Below, piece by piece: positions 1 to 8,321 of a stretch of 64,000 bases of DNA. Positions within the stretch are counted from its first letter, which is position 1; each line of letters begins with the position of its first letter. Both the position numbers and the translations under genes were made by a program. Location: the NCBI GenBank assembly GCA_001899005.1, contig MKUW01000019.1, positions 317,639 through 381,638 of the forward strand, in the 5' to 3' direction. The DNA is from Chloroflexi bacterium 44-23. GTDB taxonomy: Bacteria > Chloroflexota > Anaerolineae > Anaerolineales > Anaerolineaceae. Below the pieces are notes generated by a model. It made no database searches. It saw only the letters and a program-made list of their open reading frames with translations, and was not told the DNA's origin.

Positions 1-701
1 CTTAAGGAGGATGCGCTGTTAAGGGCTTGATCAAACATTTCGGCTCTGGGATGCGCGTTGATATTCGCGCCATTAGCCTCATAAATTGTAAAAATACGGG
101 CACCAAAAACAAGTACGCTTTCGTAACTGGAATTGCTGATGTTCATTTGTGTTGGAATGAGGGTCAGAGAGGTAGCATCCAGAGTTAATTGGCTGTAATC
201 CGCCTCCCAGATACCTTTGACAAGGTAGCCTTTACTACCGGCAGAGTGGGTTTCTATAGTCAGAAATGCGTCAGTACCGTTCGTGGTGATTGCCTCAAAT
301 CCCTCAAATCCTGCCACCTTGCTTTCCAGACCGTCACTGTTGAATATTACCGGGTCAGGCGCTAATACCATGCTTGGGTCAGCGACCGCATCCAAGATAA
401 TTTGATGATTAAGGCGGTAAATTTGATTTTCAAAACGATCAGGGTATTGTGGTAACAAGATCAACCAATCCCCAGCCCAGGTCAGTCCACTCAGTTCCGC
501 TTTTGGTTCATCAAGTGGTTCACTAAGATGGATGCGGGTCACCTTTGCTTCCATGGGTATTTTGTCAACTGCAGAAGGGAGCATTGTCTCAAGAACAGTG
601 GCCGACATAGGTGGGTTAACCGGAGAGATCCTTTGACATCCGGAGACAAAAAGGATTGTAAAAAGCAGAATAAACAGCGATTTATAAGAGGTAGTTTTCA
701 T
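1..701 (-). CDS. Partial lipoprotein, esterase-like/phytase-type propeller candidate (3' end off window)
   Basis: An uninterrupted reading frame runs on the minus strand from an ATG at 699-701 to the left edge, about 233 codons with no stop, so the C-terminus lies outside the window. The N-terminus (MKTTSYKSLFILLF then FVSGC) is a lipoprotein signal with a VSGC lipobox, which predicts an exported, lipid-anchored protein. The stretch LSGLTWAGDWLILLP resembles the first blade of esterase-like/SdiA-regulated propellers, which begin with a SGLaw..d.L pattern; this is an inference from a short motif. It is divergent from the permease gene starting at 888, with a 186-base AT-rich gap holding an A-rich tract. 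Substrate and role are unknown. Confidence 0.7.
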   Translation of the reverse strand, partial: MKTTSYKSLFILLFTILFVSGCQRISPVNPPMSATVLETMLPSAVDKIPMEAKVTRIHLSEPLDEPKAELSGLTWAGDWLILLPQYPDRFENQIYRLNHQIILDAVADPSMVLAPDPVIFNSDGLESKVAGFEGFEAITTNGTDAFLTIETHSAGSKGYLVKGIWEADYSQLTLDATSLTLIPTQMNISNSSYESVLVFGARIFTIYEANGANINAHPRAEMFDQALNSASSL

Positions 702-887
702 ATTTTTACCTGATAATTGAATTTTGCTCTGGCTGGGTTTGAAAAAAAAAGAAAAAAAGATTAAGCAAAGCATTCAAGCTTCTCGGGTATTCTGTAGATG
801 GGAGATTTTTTGACGTTTTCTTGAGAGACAATTTTGATGTAAAATCAACCTGATTGTAATGCAAAACAACTCCCATTTTCAATAAGT

Positions 888-3800
888 GTGAAAATATTGA
901 TATCTTCCGCCAGCCCTGACAAGCAATCTGATTCTGATTCTGATTCATTCCTGCATTACGGCAAGATTCTTCTGAGACAATTCGGGAATATGGTTGTCAC
1001 CTTGTTGGCGGTTGCCTTTTTGACTTTATTTGTTCTTGAAATGGCAGACAGGGGTCGAAATCATTTGCCGGCCCACCTTTTCCAAACATTTTTGGGTACT
1101 TTTCGGAGCCTCTACGAATACCTTTTTCTTCACCCCACAACATATCCATGGCAAAGGCAGGACCTGGGTGCATTTAAGCTTGTTCTGGATACGTTTGTCA
1201 ATAGCGCGGGATTATTGCTTGTGGCGATCCTTTTTGCTTTATTTGTGGGAGTGATACTCGGCTTCCTGGCAGCTATTTCCAAAGGAAGGCTGGCTTCTAC
1301 ATTGGTATTGGTCTTTTCTGTGATGGGAATGTCAACACCCAGCTTTTTATTTGCGATGTTATTATGGGTGTTCAATATACAGGTTATCAATCGGATTCTG
1401 GGTTTGAAAGCACTCCCGCCTACAGGCATTGGCTGGGATCTGCATTTGCTCATGCCGATGCTGGTTCTGGCTGCACGCCCAATGGCTCAGATCGCGCAGG
1501 TGACTTATATATCATTACGCGACATACTAAATGAGGATTTTATTCGTTCAGCGCGTGCAAAAGGACTTTCTAACAGTCTGGTATATAGCCGGCATGCATT
1601 AAAGAACATTCTTATTCCTGTTTTTACGACGGTAGGTACTACTTTACGCTATTCAATAGCCAGTTTGCCGGTGGTTGAGTATTTCTTTGTCTGGCCAGGG
1701 ATTGGCCTAACCTTATTGAAAGCCATTAACCTGGGCATACCGGCCCTGGTTACCGATTTGATCGTTTCCTTGGGTTTCTTTTTTGTTTTGTTTAATCTGG
1801 CATTGAATCTAATTTATCCACTGATTGATGCACGCTTAAGAAGAGACAATCCGGATGCGAGTTTTCATGAGCCTTTTGAGATTTCCCATGCGATATCGGG
1901 AATTTTATTTGCCATGCAAGAATTTTGGTTGGACTTGCTTAAGCTTTTGGGTCTGAGAAAGGCACCAAAAACAGTCTTGCCGGAATTATCGTCTGGCCAG
2001 TTTTTGCATGCAAGCAGGGAGGAGATGCCTGCCTTTAAAAGACCCGGATTGAAACAAGGTATACACTGGGTCTTACATAACCCAGCTTTATTAATTGGGA
2101 CGGTTTTTGTAATTGGGTTCCTGATTGTAATGGCCGGCGGTGATTCACTTGTCAAAGGCAATGCATCTGAATTACATGGCATTATCATGATTGACGGCGT
2201 AATCGGTGCTCCCCCTTTCAAGACATCCAATACTTTTCCATGGGGAACAGATCATCTCGGCCGCGATATTCAAGCTCTTGTATTCGCAGGAGGTCAACGC
2301 ACGCTTTCACTTGCTTTTTCAATTATGTTGACCAGATTAATCATTGGTGCGCTTTTGGGTGTTATTTCTGGCTGGTGGCAGGATAGCTGGTTTGATCGAT
2401 TTGTCCAACGCTTACTTAATATTTGGGCCGCTTTTCCAATCACACTGTTCGCAATGTTAATCATTCAAGCGATCGGGATTGAGCAAGGGGTCTGGGTTTT
2501 TATTCTAGCACTTTGTATTGTCGGGTGGGGGGAAGTAACCCAATTCGTTCGTTCACAGACTATGCGCATCAAGCCTGCTCTTTTTATCGAGGCGGCCCGA
2601 TCTCTGGGTTCAAGTTCCGCAGGCATCTTAATCCGTCAGGTTTTTCCCAATTTAGTTCCGTCTTTGCTGGTGATCGCTTCGTTGGAAATGAGTGGAATTT
2701 TGATGTTGCTGGCTGAATTGGGTTTCTTAAATATCTTTTTGGGGGGCGGGTTCAAGGTCGAAGCGACTGCAGATATTCCATTAATGTTCTCAGATATCCC
2801 GGAATGGGGATCATTACTGGCGAACATCCGCGATTGGTGGCGGAGTTATCCCTGGATGGCCTGGTATCCGGGATTGGCATTCTTTGTGGCGATCATAACC
2901 TTTAATTTGTTTGGCGAAGGGTTAAGGCGTTTTTTGGAAGACAGTCGTGTAAATTTAAGCCGGATTTTTAACCGCTATACACTGCTTGGGGCAGTTGCGG
3001 CCGTAATTGTGTTTGGATGGATCATGCAAATCCAATCACCGATGGGTATTTATCGAACCTACGCGAACACATTTGATGAAGAACGCGTATTGCAAACCAT
3101 CAAAGACCTGACCAATCCAATTTTCCATGGCCGTGAATCTACTTCAGCAGCTGATGCACGCGTTGCCGAGTATCTGTCGTACAGAATGGAAGAAATCGGA
3201 CTGTTTCCGCCGGAAGGTGATGGTTCTTACATTTTCACAGTTCCGGTGCAACGATTGCACTTAATTGCGCAGCCAAAGCTGGTTTTGCTGGATGAAAATG
3301 ATAGGGAATTAAAATCATTTGTCTATCGAAAAGATTTTGCGGATTACGCTGGAGTCAGCATGACATTTGGAGAAAATCAAGGCAGTATTATCGGATTGGC
3401 GATTGGACCAGCTTCCGGAGATACGAGTAAAGAATTATCTGCAATCAGTGCGTTATCGTTGTCAGATAAAGCGGTTTTGATTCGCGAAAAAGATTATGGA
3501 CGTCCCGGTTTAAAGACAGCCGGGTTAATCCTGGTAGTTGCAGACGATGAGATCTCCTTGCAACAGAAAAAATTATATTATCTGACTTATTGGCATCCTG
3601 AACGTCTGACATTCTGGATCAATGAAGAGACAGCCAATTTGATGCTGATGACTGCCGATAGCGATTTGAACGAGTTGGACCAGGAAGCAGCACATTTGAA
3701 GGCTGGAGAAATTTTTGCTACAAATGCGGGCGCAATCGTTCAAGGTTCAATTTTGGCGGAGCAAGGCAATGATGAAATGATAAATATGGCCATTGGTGTT

Positions 3801-4445
3801 TTGCCTGGTGAAGGTGCTTTAATGGGGGACAGAGGCATATCAATGGATACTGAAGTCACAATTATCAGTGCATACTACGACGGCCTTGGAGATCAACCTG
3901 ATGGAGTCTTATATCCCGGAGCCAATGATAATGCCAGCGGTGTAGGTACATTATTGGAACTAGCCAGGTTATTAAAAGATAGTCCATATGCACCCAAACG
4001 CACCATTATTTTTGTTGCCTGGAGCGGTGGCGATCGCGGGGAGTCATTAAAATATTTGGATATTATGAATGCTTACCGGGAATTAAATGAGTTCAAAGTC
4101 AATGAAATCATTGAAATTAGCGCTGTTGGTGCAGGAACCGGTAAGGCAGTTAATATTGGTGCCCAATCCAGCTACCGTCTGGTGAAATTAGTGCAGGATG
4201 GCGGAAAACGTCTGGGAATAAAGACGACAACCCGTGGGCGCGGGCCTCATTATGGCATCGTTGAAGACATTCCAACTGCTTCGCCCCGTGAAGCTCCCAG
4301 CTTGTACATCAGTTGGGATGGATCGGATCAAAATGCGCACACTGTGCGGGATGTGATAGAAAATATTGATCCGAAAAAGCTAAAAAAGAGTGGACGCTTA
4401 TTAACCTTAATTTCCCTGATCTTATCGCGGGAGAATAATTACTGA
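888..4445 (+). CDS. DppB-DppC permease fusion with C-terminal degenerate M28 peptidase domain
   Basis: This 1185-residue protein starts at a GTG. Residues about 30-330 form a DppB/OppB-type permease (EAA loop near 216, SARAKGLSNS). Residues about 395-670 form a DppC/OppC-type permease (second EAA loop near 563, EAARSLGSSS). After a further membrane segment near 697-717, residues about 740-1185 form an M28-like aminopeptidase domain, predicted outside the cell. The two permeases are normally separate proteins that import peptides with a binding protein and ATPases; neither partner is nearby. In the peptidase part the bridging Asp is kept (GANDN, D1014) and a late His is kept (H1151), but the first zinc His is Tyr (AYYD, Y996) and the catalytic Glu-Glu pair is replaced (GGD, 1047-1049). 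It is therefore probably non-catalytic and may bind peptide. The fusion is continuous in one frame without internal stops. Confidence 0.85.
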   Translation: MKILISSASPDKQSDSDSDSFLHYGKILLRQFGNMVVTLLAVAFLTLFVLEMADRGRNHLPAHLFQTFLGTFRSLYEYLFLHPTTYPWQRQDLGAFKLVLDTFVNSAGLLLVAILFALFVGVILGFLAAISKGRLASTLVLVFSVMGMSTPSFLFAMLLWVFNIQVINRILGLKALPPTGIGWDLHLLMPMLVLAARPMAQIAQVTYISLRDILNEDFIRSARAKGLSNSLVYSRHALKNILIPVFTTVGTTLRYSIASLPVVEYFFVWPGIGLTLLKAINLGIPALVTDLIVSLGFFFVLFNLALNLIYPLIDARLRRDNPDASFHEPFEISHAISGILFAMQEFWLDLLKLLGLRKAPKTVLPELSSGQFLHASREEMPAFKRPGLKQGIHWVLHNPALLIGTVFVIGFLIVMAGGDSLVKGNASELHGIIMIDGVIGAPPFKTSNTFPWGTDHLGRDIQALVFAGGQRTLSLAFSIMLTRLIIGALLGVISGWWQDSWFDRFVQRLLNIWAAFPITLFAMLIIQAIGIEQGVWVFILALCIVGWGEVTQFVRSQTMRIKPALFIEAARSLGSSSAGILIRQVFPNLVPSLLVIASLEMSGILMLLAELGFLNIFLGGGFKVEATADIPLMFSDIPEWGSLLANIRDWWRSYPWMAWYPGLAFFVAIITFNLFGEGLRRFLEDSRVNLSRIFNRYTLLGAVAAVIVFGWIMQIQSPMGIYRTYANTFDEERVLQTIKDLTNPIFHGRESTSAADARVAEYLSYRMEEIGLFPPEGDGSYIFTVPVQRLHLIAQPKLVLLDENDRELKSFVYRKDFADYAGVSMTFGENQGSIIGLAIGPASGDTSKELSAISALSLSDKAVLIREKDYGRPGLKTAGLILVVADDEISLQQKKLYYLTYWHPERLTFWINEETANLMLMTADSDLNELDQEAAHLKAGEIFATNAGAIVQGSILAEQGNDEMINMAIGVLPGEGALMGDRGISMDTEVTIISAYYDGLGDQPDGVLYPGANDNASGVGTLLELARLLKDSPYAPKRTIIFVAWSGGDRGESLKYLDIMNAYRELNEFKVNEIIEISAVGAGTGKAVNIGAQSSYRLVKLVQDGGKRLGIKTTTRGRGPHYGIVEDIPTASPREAPSLYISWDGSDQNAHTVRDVIENIDPKKLKKSGRLLTLISLILSRENNY

Positions 4446-4551
4446 GCTCTTCTTTAGGATAAGAAAGAAAAGACACCCAATTTAATAAAATTGGAACTTT
4501 TTGGATTGGATTTACGTATATTAATTTAACTGAAAATTATTCAACCTGACC

Positions 4552-4608
4552 GAAAGACCGGGGAGAAAATCCGCCACAAGCGAAGTAAATCCCCTTCTTT
4601 CAGGCGGA
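4552..4608 (+). promoter_or_regulatory. Putative structured RNA (pseudoknot-like), riboswitch candidate
   Basis: Directly visible pairings are GAAAG 4552-4556 with CTTTC 4597-4601, GGGGA 4560-4564 with TCCCC 4590-4594, and TCCGCC 4570-4575 with GGCGGA 4603-4608. The last pair crosses the first two, giving an H-type pseudoknot. The text GAAGTAAAT followed by TTTCAGG recalls the glycine riboswitch core, but the rest does not fit that family well. It lies about 100 bases ahead of a 28-codon gene with a perfect ribosome binding site, so cis regulation of that gene is possible. Family unknown. Confidence 0.35.
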
Positions 4609-4707
4609 ACGATCTAAGCGTATAGGTGTTATTGTATATATGAGTCAGAGGCAACGCCGCAATCCGCTTCGACTCGAAAGACCTGTTGTTTGAAAAGGAG
4701 GTTCATT

Positions 4708-4794
4708 ATGGCAGGGGTAGTCTATGTTGTCATCGCCTTTGTGGGGCTATTGTTTACAGCAGCCAGTCTGGTAGGGCTTAAGTCACAACGATAA
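4708..4794 (+). CDS. 28-residue single-span membrane protein
   Basis: A short frame beginning ATG GCA GGG GTA ends at TAA 4792-4794. It is preceded by AAAGGAGG at 4694-4701, an excellent Shine-Dalgarno with about 6-base spacing, which is the main reason to call it real. The product is almost entirely one hydrophobic helix (VVYVVIAFVGLLFTAASLVG) ending in a short basic tail (LKSQR), so it should sit in the membrane with the tail inside. A 17-codon frame (4640-4693, rich in Arg) ends just before the binding site and might act as a leader peptide. A strong terminator follows at 4887-4918. Function is unknown. Confidence 0.5.
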   Translation: MAGVVYVVIAFVGLLFTAASLVGLKSQR

Positions 4795-4886
4795 ATGAAC
4801 AGGAAAGATAAAAAATTGATTGAAAAACCAACACATCAGAGGCTGAATCGATTGAAAATCAGCAAGCAAATTTCAACATCTCCTTG

Positions 4887-4918
4887 AAAACTCCCGCTCG
4901 ATAAAAGCGGGAGTTTTT
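4887..4918 (+). terminator. Rho-independent terminator
   Basis: A perfect 8-base stem, CTCCCGCT 4891-4898 with AGCGGGAG 4906-4913, has a 7-base loop and is followed by five T. It is preceded by AAAA. It closes the transcription unit that contains the small membrane protein at 4708. Confidence 0.85.
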
Positions 4919-5253
4919 CGTGCGCCCAGCCCTTTTTGAATTATCTTCCATACCTGCGGACCGATCAAGTCAATTTCTGTAGACTCCGAAACTCAATACT
5001 CTTAACTTACACCAGTGGCTTGCCCTTCAAGACAGTCAATACAATTAAGAGACGCTTAACGGTATATGCTACCTGATTGAGCGTGTCCTTTGACATATTC
5101 ACAAATCCTTAAAGTCATTGTATGATCATATGTATTGATATAGTGAGCGGTGAGATTCATGGGTTATCAACAAAGTGGAAACTTTTTTTCACTTCAAAAC
5201 GTCTTTTCATGGTAGAGAGTGTGTCATTTTAGATTGCAGAGAGAGGTGTGCCC
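4919..5253. other. Noncoding stretch before the Yip1-led operon
   Basis: No convincing gene is seen here. It presumably holds the promoter of the operon starting at 5254. A TTGACA lies at 5090-5095, but the nearest TATGAT is 25 bases further on, too far for a standard promoter. No repeat or RNA structure was recognised. Confidence 0.5.
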
Positions 5254-6036
5254 ATGGTGGAACAAGATGTGTCTTTCGTTGAAGAGGAAAAACCAAGGAA
5301 ATTTCAATTAAAATGGTTTTTCCCGCTATTTTTTAAGCCTGGAAAAGCACTGGCAGAAATTGGGGAAAAGAATTATAGCGTTTGGCTGGCGCCATTGGTT
5401 CTCTTGATGGTTTCAGCTTTGGTTTTGGTGCTGGTTTCTGTCCCGATCATCAGCGCTGCCGCACCACAAGTCACTCCGCCGGAAGGTTTCGAATACTATA
5501 GCCCGCAACAACAGCAGCAATTTAGCGAAGCCGTAGGCGTAAATTCCAGCCCGATGGTTACGACTGTGTTCCCGTTGGTTGGAAAATTCCTGGGTATTTG
5601 GATTGGGTGGTTCCTATTGGGCAGCATTCTACATCTTTCATTGACCCTCAATGGAAGCCGTAGCAGCAATCGTTCTGCCTTAAATATTGTCGCCTGGGCA
5701 AGCCTTCCATTTATCGTGCGGGATATTGTGCAGATTTTTGCTATCTTAATTAGCCACCAGATTATCAAGGGGCCCGGCCTTTCTGGTTTTATGGCTGAGG
5801 GTGTAACTGGCTTTCAGGCATTTCTAACCGCATTATTGGCTTTTGTTGATATTTATCTGATCTGGCAAATTATTCTTATAGGGATTGGGGCGATTAAGAT
5901 TTCAGGTCTGAAAGCTGGTAAAGCCTGGTTGGCGACTCTGGCTGCAATTTTGATTTTCCTGGCATTAAAAGCAATACCAGGTTTAATCACTTCCCAATTG
6001 AGCGGTCTTTCTACTGGTGGTTTTTTCTTCTTCTAA
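5254..6036 (+). CDS. Yip1-family membrane protein (YknW-like)
   Basis: The frame can start at GTG 5248 or ATG 5254; the ATG is preferred because GAGAGAGG at 5239-5246 is properly spaced from it and too close to the GTG. The N-terminal cytoplasmic part (KWFFPLFFKPGKAL) is typical of Yip1-domain proteins and is followed by about five membrane segments. The protein ends in GGFFFF. It is first in a tight four-gene set with an ABC ATPase, a secreted protein and a MacB-type permease. In Bacillus a Yip1 protein, YknW, works with the YknXYZ exporter, and this order suggests a similar accessory membrane role. Direct function is not shown by the sequence. Confidence 0.75.
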   Translation: MVEQDVSFVEEEKPRKFQLKWFFPLFFKPGKALAEIGEKNYSVWLAPLVLLMVSALVLVLVSVPIISAAAPQVTPPEGFEYYSPQQQQQFSEAVGVNSSPMVTTVFPLVGKFLGIWIGWFLLGSILHLSLTLNGSRSSNRSALNIVAWASLPFIVRDIVQIFAILISHQIIKGPGLSGFMAEGVTGFQAFLTALLAFVDIYLIWQIILIGIGAIKISGLKAGKAWLATLAAILIFLALKAIPGLITSQLSGLSTGGFFFF

Positions 6037-6040
6037 GATT

Positions 6041-6781
6041 ATGAGTAATTTGCCATTTATTCAAATGCGAGACCTTCGAAAGACCTTTATCATGGGGCGC
6101 CAAAAGGTGCATGCTCTGGCAGGGATTGATCTGGATATTAAAAAGGGTTCATTTACCGTGATTATGGGTCCCTCCGGTTCGGGTAAAAGCACATTACTTT
6201 ACCTTCTGGGAGGTCTGGATCGCGCAACCAGTGGAGAAATTCACGTGGACGGATTTGAATTGGAAAAAATGGATGAAAATGATCTTGGACTTTTTCGGCG
6301 CAAGAAGGTCGGTTTTATTTTTCAATCCTTTAATCTTATTTCCAGCATGACCGCCTTTCAAAATGTCGCTTTCCCAATGCGTTTCGCTGGGATTCCCACT
6401 AAAGAAAGGCATGTGCGGGCTTCTTCTCTCTTAAATCAGGTTGGGCTTTCAAATAGAGCCCAGCACCGGCCGACCGAACTTTCCGGAGGCCAGCAACAGC
6501 GCGTTGCGGTGGCACGCTCGCTGGTTAATAACCCGCCGCTTATTTTGGCAGATGAGCCCACCGGCAACCTGGATACCACAAGCGGCTATAGCATCATGAA
6601 ACTGCTTTCTCGCCTTAATCAGGAGGGCAGAACAGTAGTAGTGGTAACCCATGATTTACGCATGCGCCAGTTTGCCTCCGAGATGATTTTCCTTTTGGAT
6701 GGAATGGTTGTCAGCGAAGCGGAATACGATGCCGCCGCCAGTTTTGAATTGCAAGAAAAAGAAGCAGAGGAGTTGATATGA
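6041..6781 (+). CDS. ABC transporter ATP-binding protein, MacB/LolD/YknY type
   Basis: The protein has every motif of an ABC ATPase: Walker A GPSGSGKS near residue 43, signature [15 protein letters not shown] near 147, and Walker [13 protein letters not shown], whose EPTGNLD is typical of MacB/LolD-type ATPases that power extracytoplasmic work. The reading frame extends upstream to a GTG at 6017 inside the Yip1 gene, but homologous N-termini suit the ATG at 6041 ([16 protein letters not shown]), 4 bases after the Yip1 stop. Its stop overlaps the next start as ATGA, so translation is coupled. It should energise the permease encoded at 8322. Confidence 0.9.
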   Translation: MSNLPFIQMRDLRKTFIMGRQKVHALAGIDLDIKKGSFTVIMGPSGSGKSTLLYLLGGLDRATSGEIHVDGFELEKMDENDLGLFRRKKVGFIFQSFNLISSMTAFQNVAFPMRFAGIPTKERHVRASSLLNQVGLSNRAQHRPTELSGGQQQRVAVARSLVNNPPLILADEPTGNLDTTSGYSIMKLLSRLNQEGRTVVVVTHDLRMRQFASEMIFLLDGMVVSEAEYDAAASFELQEKEAEELI

Positions 6782-8316
6782 AAAAACTTATCCGTTCATT
6801 CTTATTTTCAATCTTAATACTGATCTTTGCCTTGGGAACCATCGCGAGTCCTGTGGTATTTGCACAGGAAGGAACTACAACGCCTATAGTGACACTTACT
6901 CCAACTCCTACAGCCACATCTACTTCGACTACTGTAGCGACACTCACTCCAACTCCTACAATGACCGTCTTTGGACGCCCATTGGTTGTCATTTATGCGT
7001 ATGATTATGGACAGTCAGCCGTCAATCCCGGTAGTGATTTTACCCTCAAAATTCGACTTAAAAATGCTGGCGGAAGCGATGTTTATAACCTTATCGCAAG
7101 CTTTGCAAGCAGTGACTTCTTGCCATTAGAGACCGGTGCAGTACGAGTTGTTCCTTACCTGGATACAGATGCCGCTACCGATATCAGCCAGCCGTTAAGG
7201 GCAAACGCAACCTTATGGGGCTTGGCTTCGGGTTTGGTCACGATGAATGTCAGCTATACAGACTTTCAGGGTACCAGTTATAGCGAAGTATTTACATTGG
7301 CGATTAACTTAACACAACCCGTTTATTCTTCTGCAGCGACTGCCACACCAACTTCTCAGGCTCGGGCGCAATTGGTAGTGGGAGGTTATGAAGTCGATGT
7401 AAACCCATTGCAACCCGGCTCAATATTCAACTTAAAAGTGCTGATGCGTAACCTGGGGACTGTTGAGGCACAGGGTGTAACCATGGTGTTGGGTGGAGGA
7501 GTTTCTGGATCGGATGGCAGTGGCACACCCACCGTTGGGGGGTTATCCGGTGGCAGTTCAGATCTGAGCACATTTGCACCACTTGGCTCCTCCAACCTTA
7601 TTTACCTCGATAAAATCGCAGCTGCCGAATCAAAATCAACTGAAGTACAACTGATTGTCAATGTCTCTACCATCCCAGGCGCTTATCCTTTCAAAATCTC
7701 ATTTGCTTATACCAATAGTAAAGGCGAGCGGGTGGTGGATGACCAGGTCATTACCCTTCTGGTTTATTCCCTGCCACGCGTAGAATTGGGTTTTTACCGC
7801 GATCCTGGCATTTTGTTTGCAGGACAAGTTTCACCCTTACCGATTCAAATCACCAATTTGGGTAAGACCACGGCTATCCTTGGAAATTTAAGAGTGAGTG
7901 TTACGGGTGGTGCCGATTTGAGTGAAAATGTGGCACTGGTTGGCCCATTGGAACAGGGTGGTTATTTCACCCTGGATGCGATGGTAATGCCATATCAGAC
8001 TGGCCCCCTGGATATTCTGGTCTCAGTTTCTTACAATGATGATTTTAATCAACCAAGGACTGTGGAACAAACTCTGTCCGTCCAGGTAGAACCGGAGCAG
8101 ATTTTTGAACCGATGCCTGGTGATGGCACAGATCTACCGGTAATTGAAACCCAAGAAACATTTGCCGAGAAAGTCGTTCGTTTTTTGAAAGGATTATTGG
8201 GTTTGGGCAGCGCAAAATCTGAACCGGCATTGGATTATCCCATGCCGGCAGATGGTGGTGAATTTCCTCAGCAAGAAGTACCGGTGGTACCGATTAAGCC
8301 TGGCGGCAAAGGATAA
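6778..8316 (+). CDS. Secreted CARDB/NEW3-like repeat protein in an ABC operon
   Basis: The N-terminus is a classical signal peptide ([17 protein letters not shown] then ASPVVFAQ), followed by a Thr/Pro/Ser linker around residues 35-65. Three beta-sandwich repeats follow, each with phrases such as VNPGSDFTLKIRLKNAGG and VNPLQPGSIFNLKVLMRNLG that fit CARDB or NEW3 adhesion-type domains. The last 80 residues are acidic and Pro-rich. No transmembrane anchor or lipobox is apparent. It lies between the ABC ATPase (ATGA overlap) and the MacB-type permease (5-base gap), where a membrane-fusion protein (YknX/MacA) would be expected. It could act as the extracellular adaptor of this exporter; that is inference. 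Confidence 0.75.
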   Translation: MKKLIRSFLFSILILIFALGTIASPVVFAQEGTTTPIVTLTPTPTATSTSTTVATLTPTPTMTVFGRPLVVIYAYDYGQSAVNPGSDFTLKIRLKNAGGSDVYNLIASFASSDFLPLETGAVRVVPYLDTDAATDISQPLRANATLWGLASGLVTMNVSYTDFQGTSYSEVFTLAINLTQPVYSSAATATPTSQARAQLVVGGYEVDVNPLQPGSIFNLKVLMRNLGTVEAQGVTMVLGGGVSGSDGSGTPTVGGLSGGSSDLSTFAPLGSSNLIYLDKIAAAESKSTEVQLIVNVSTIPGAYPFKISFAYTNSKGERVVDDQVITLLVYSLPRVELGFYRDPGILFAGQVSPLPIQITNLGKTTAILGNLRVSVTGGADLSENVALVGPLEQGGYFTLDAMVMPYQTGPLDILVSVSYNDDFNQPRTVEQTLSVQVEPEQIFEPMPGDGTDLPVIETQETFAEKVVRFLKGLLGLGSAKSEPALDYPMPADGGEFPQQEVPVVPIKPGGKG

Positions 8317-8321
8317 CTCGC

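Noticed and set aside
4552..4608. Glycine riboswitch
   Set aside because: GAAGTAAAT and TTTCAGG look similar to part of the core, but the typical P1 and the second aptamer are lacking; kept only as an unclassified structured RNA.
5090..5126. TTGACA/TATGAT promoter for the Yip1 operon
   Set aside because: Spacing is 25 bases, too long for sigma-70; the real promoter was not identified.
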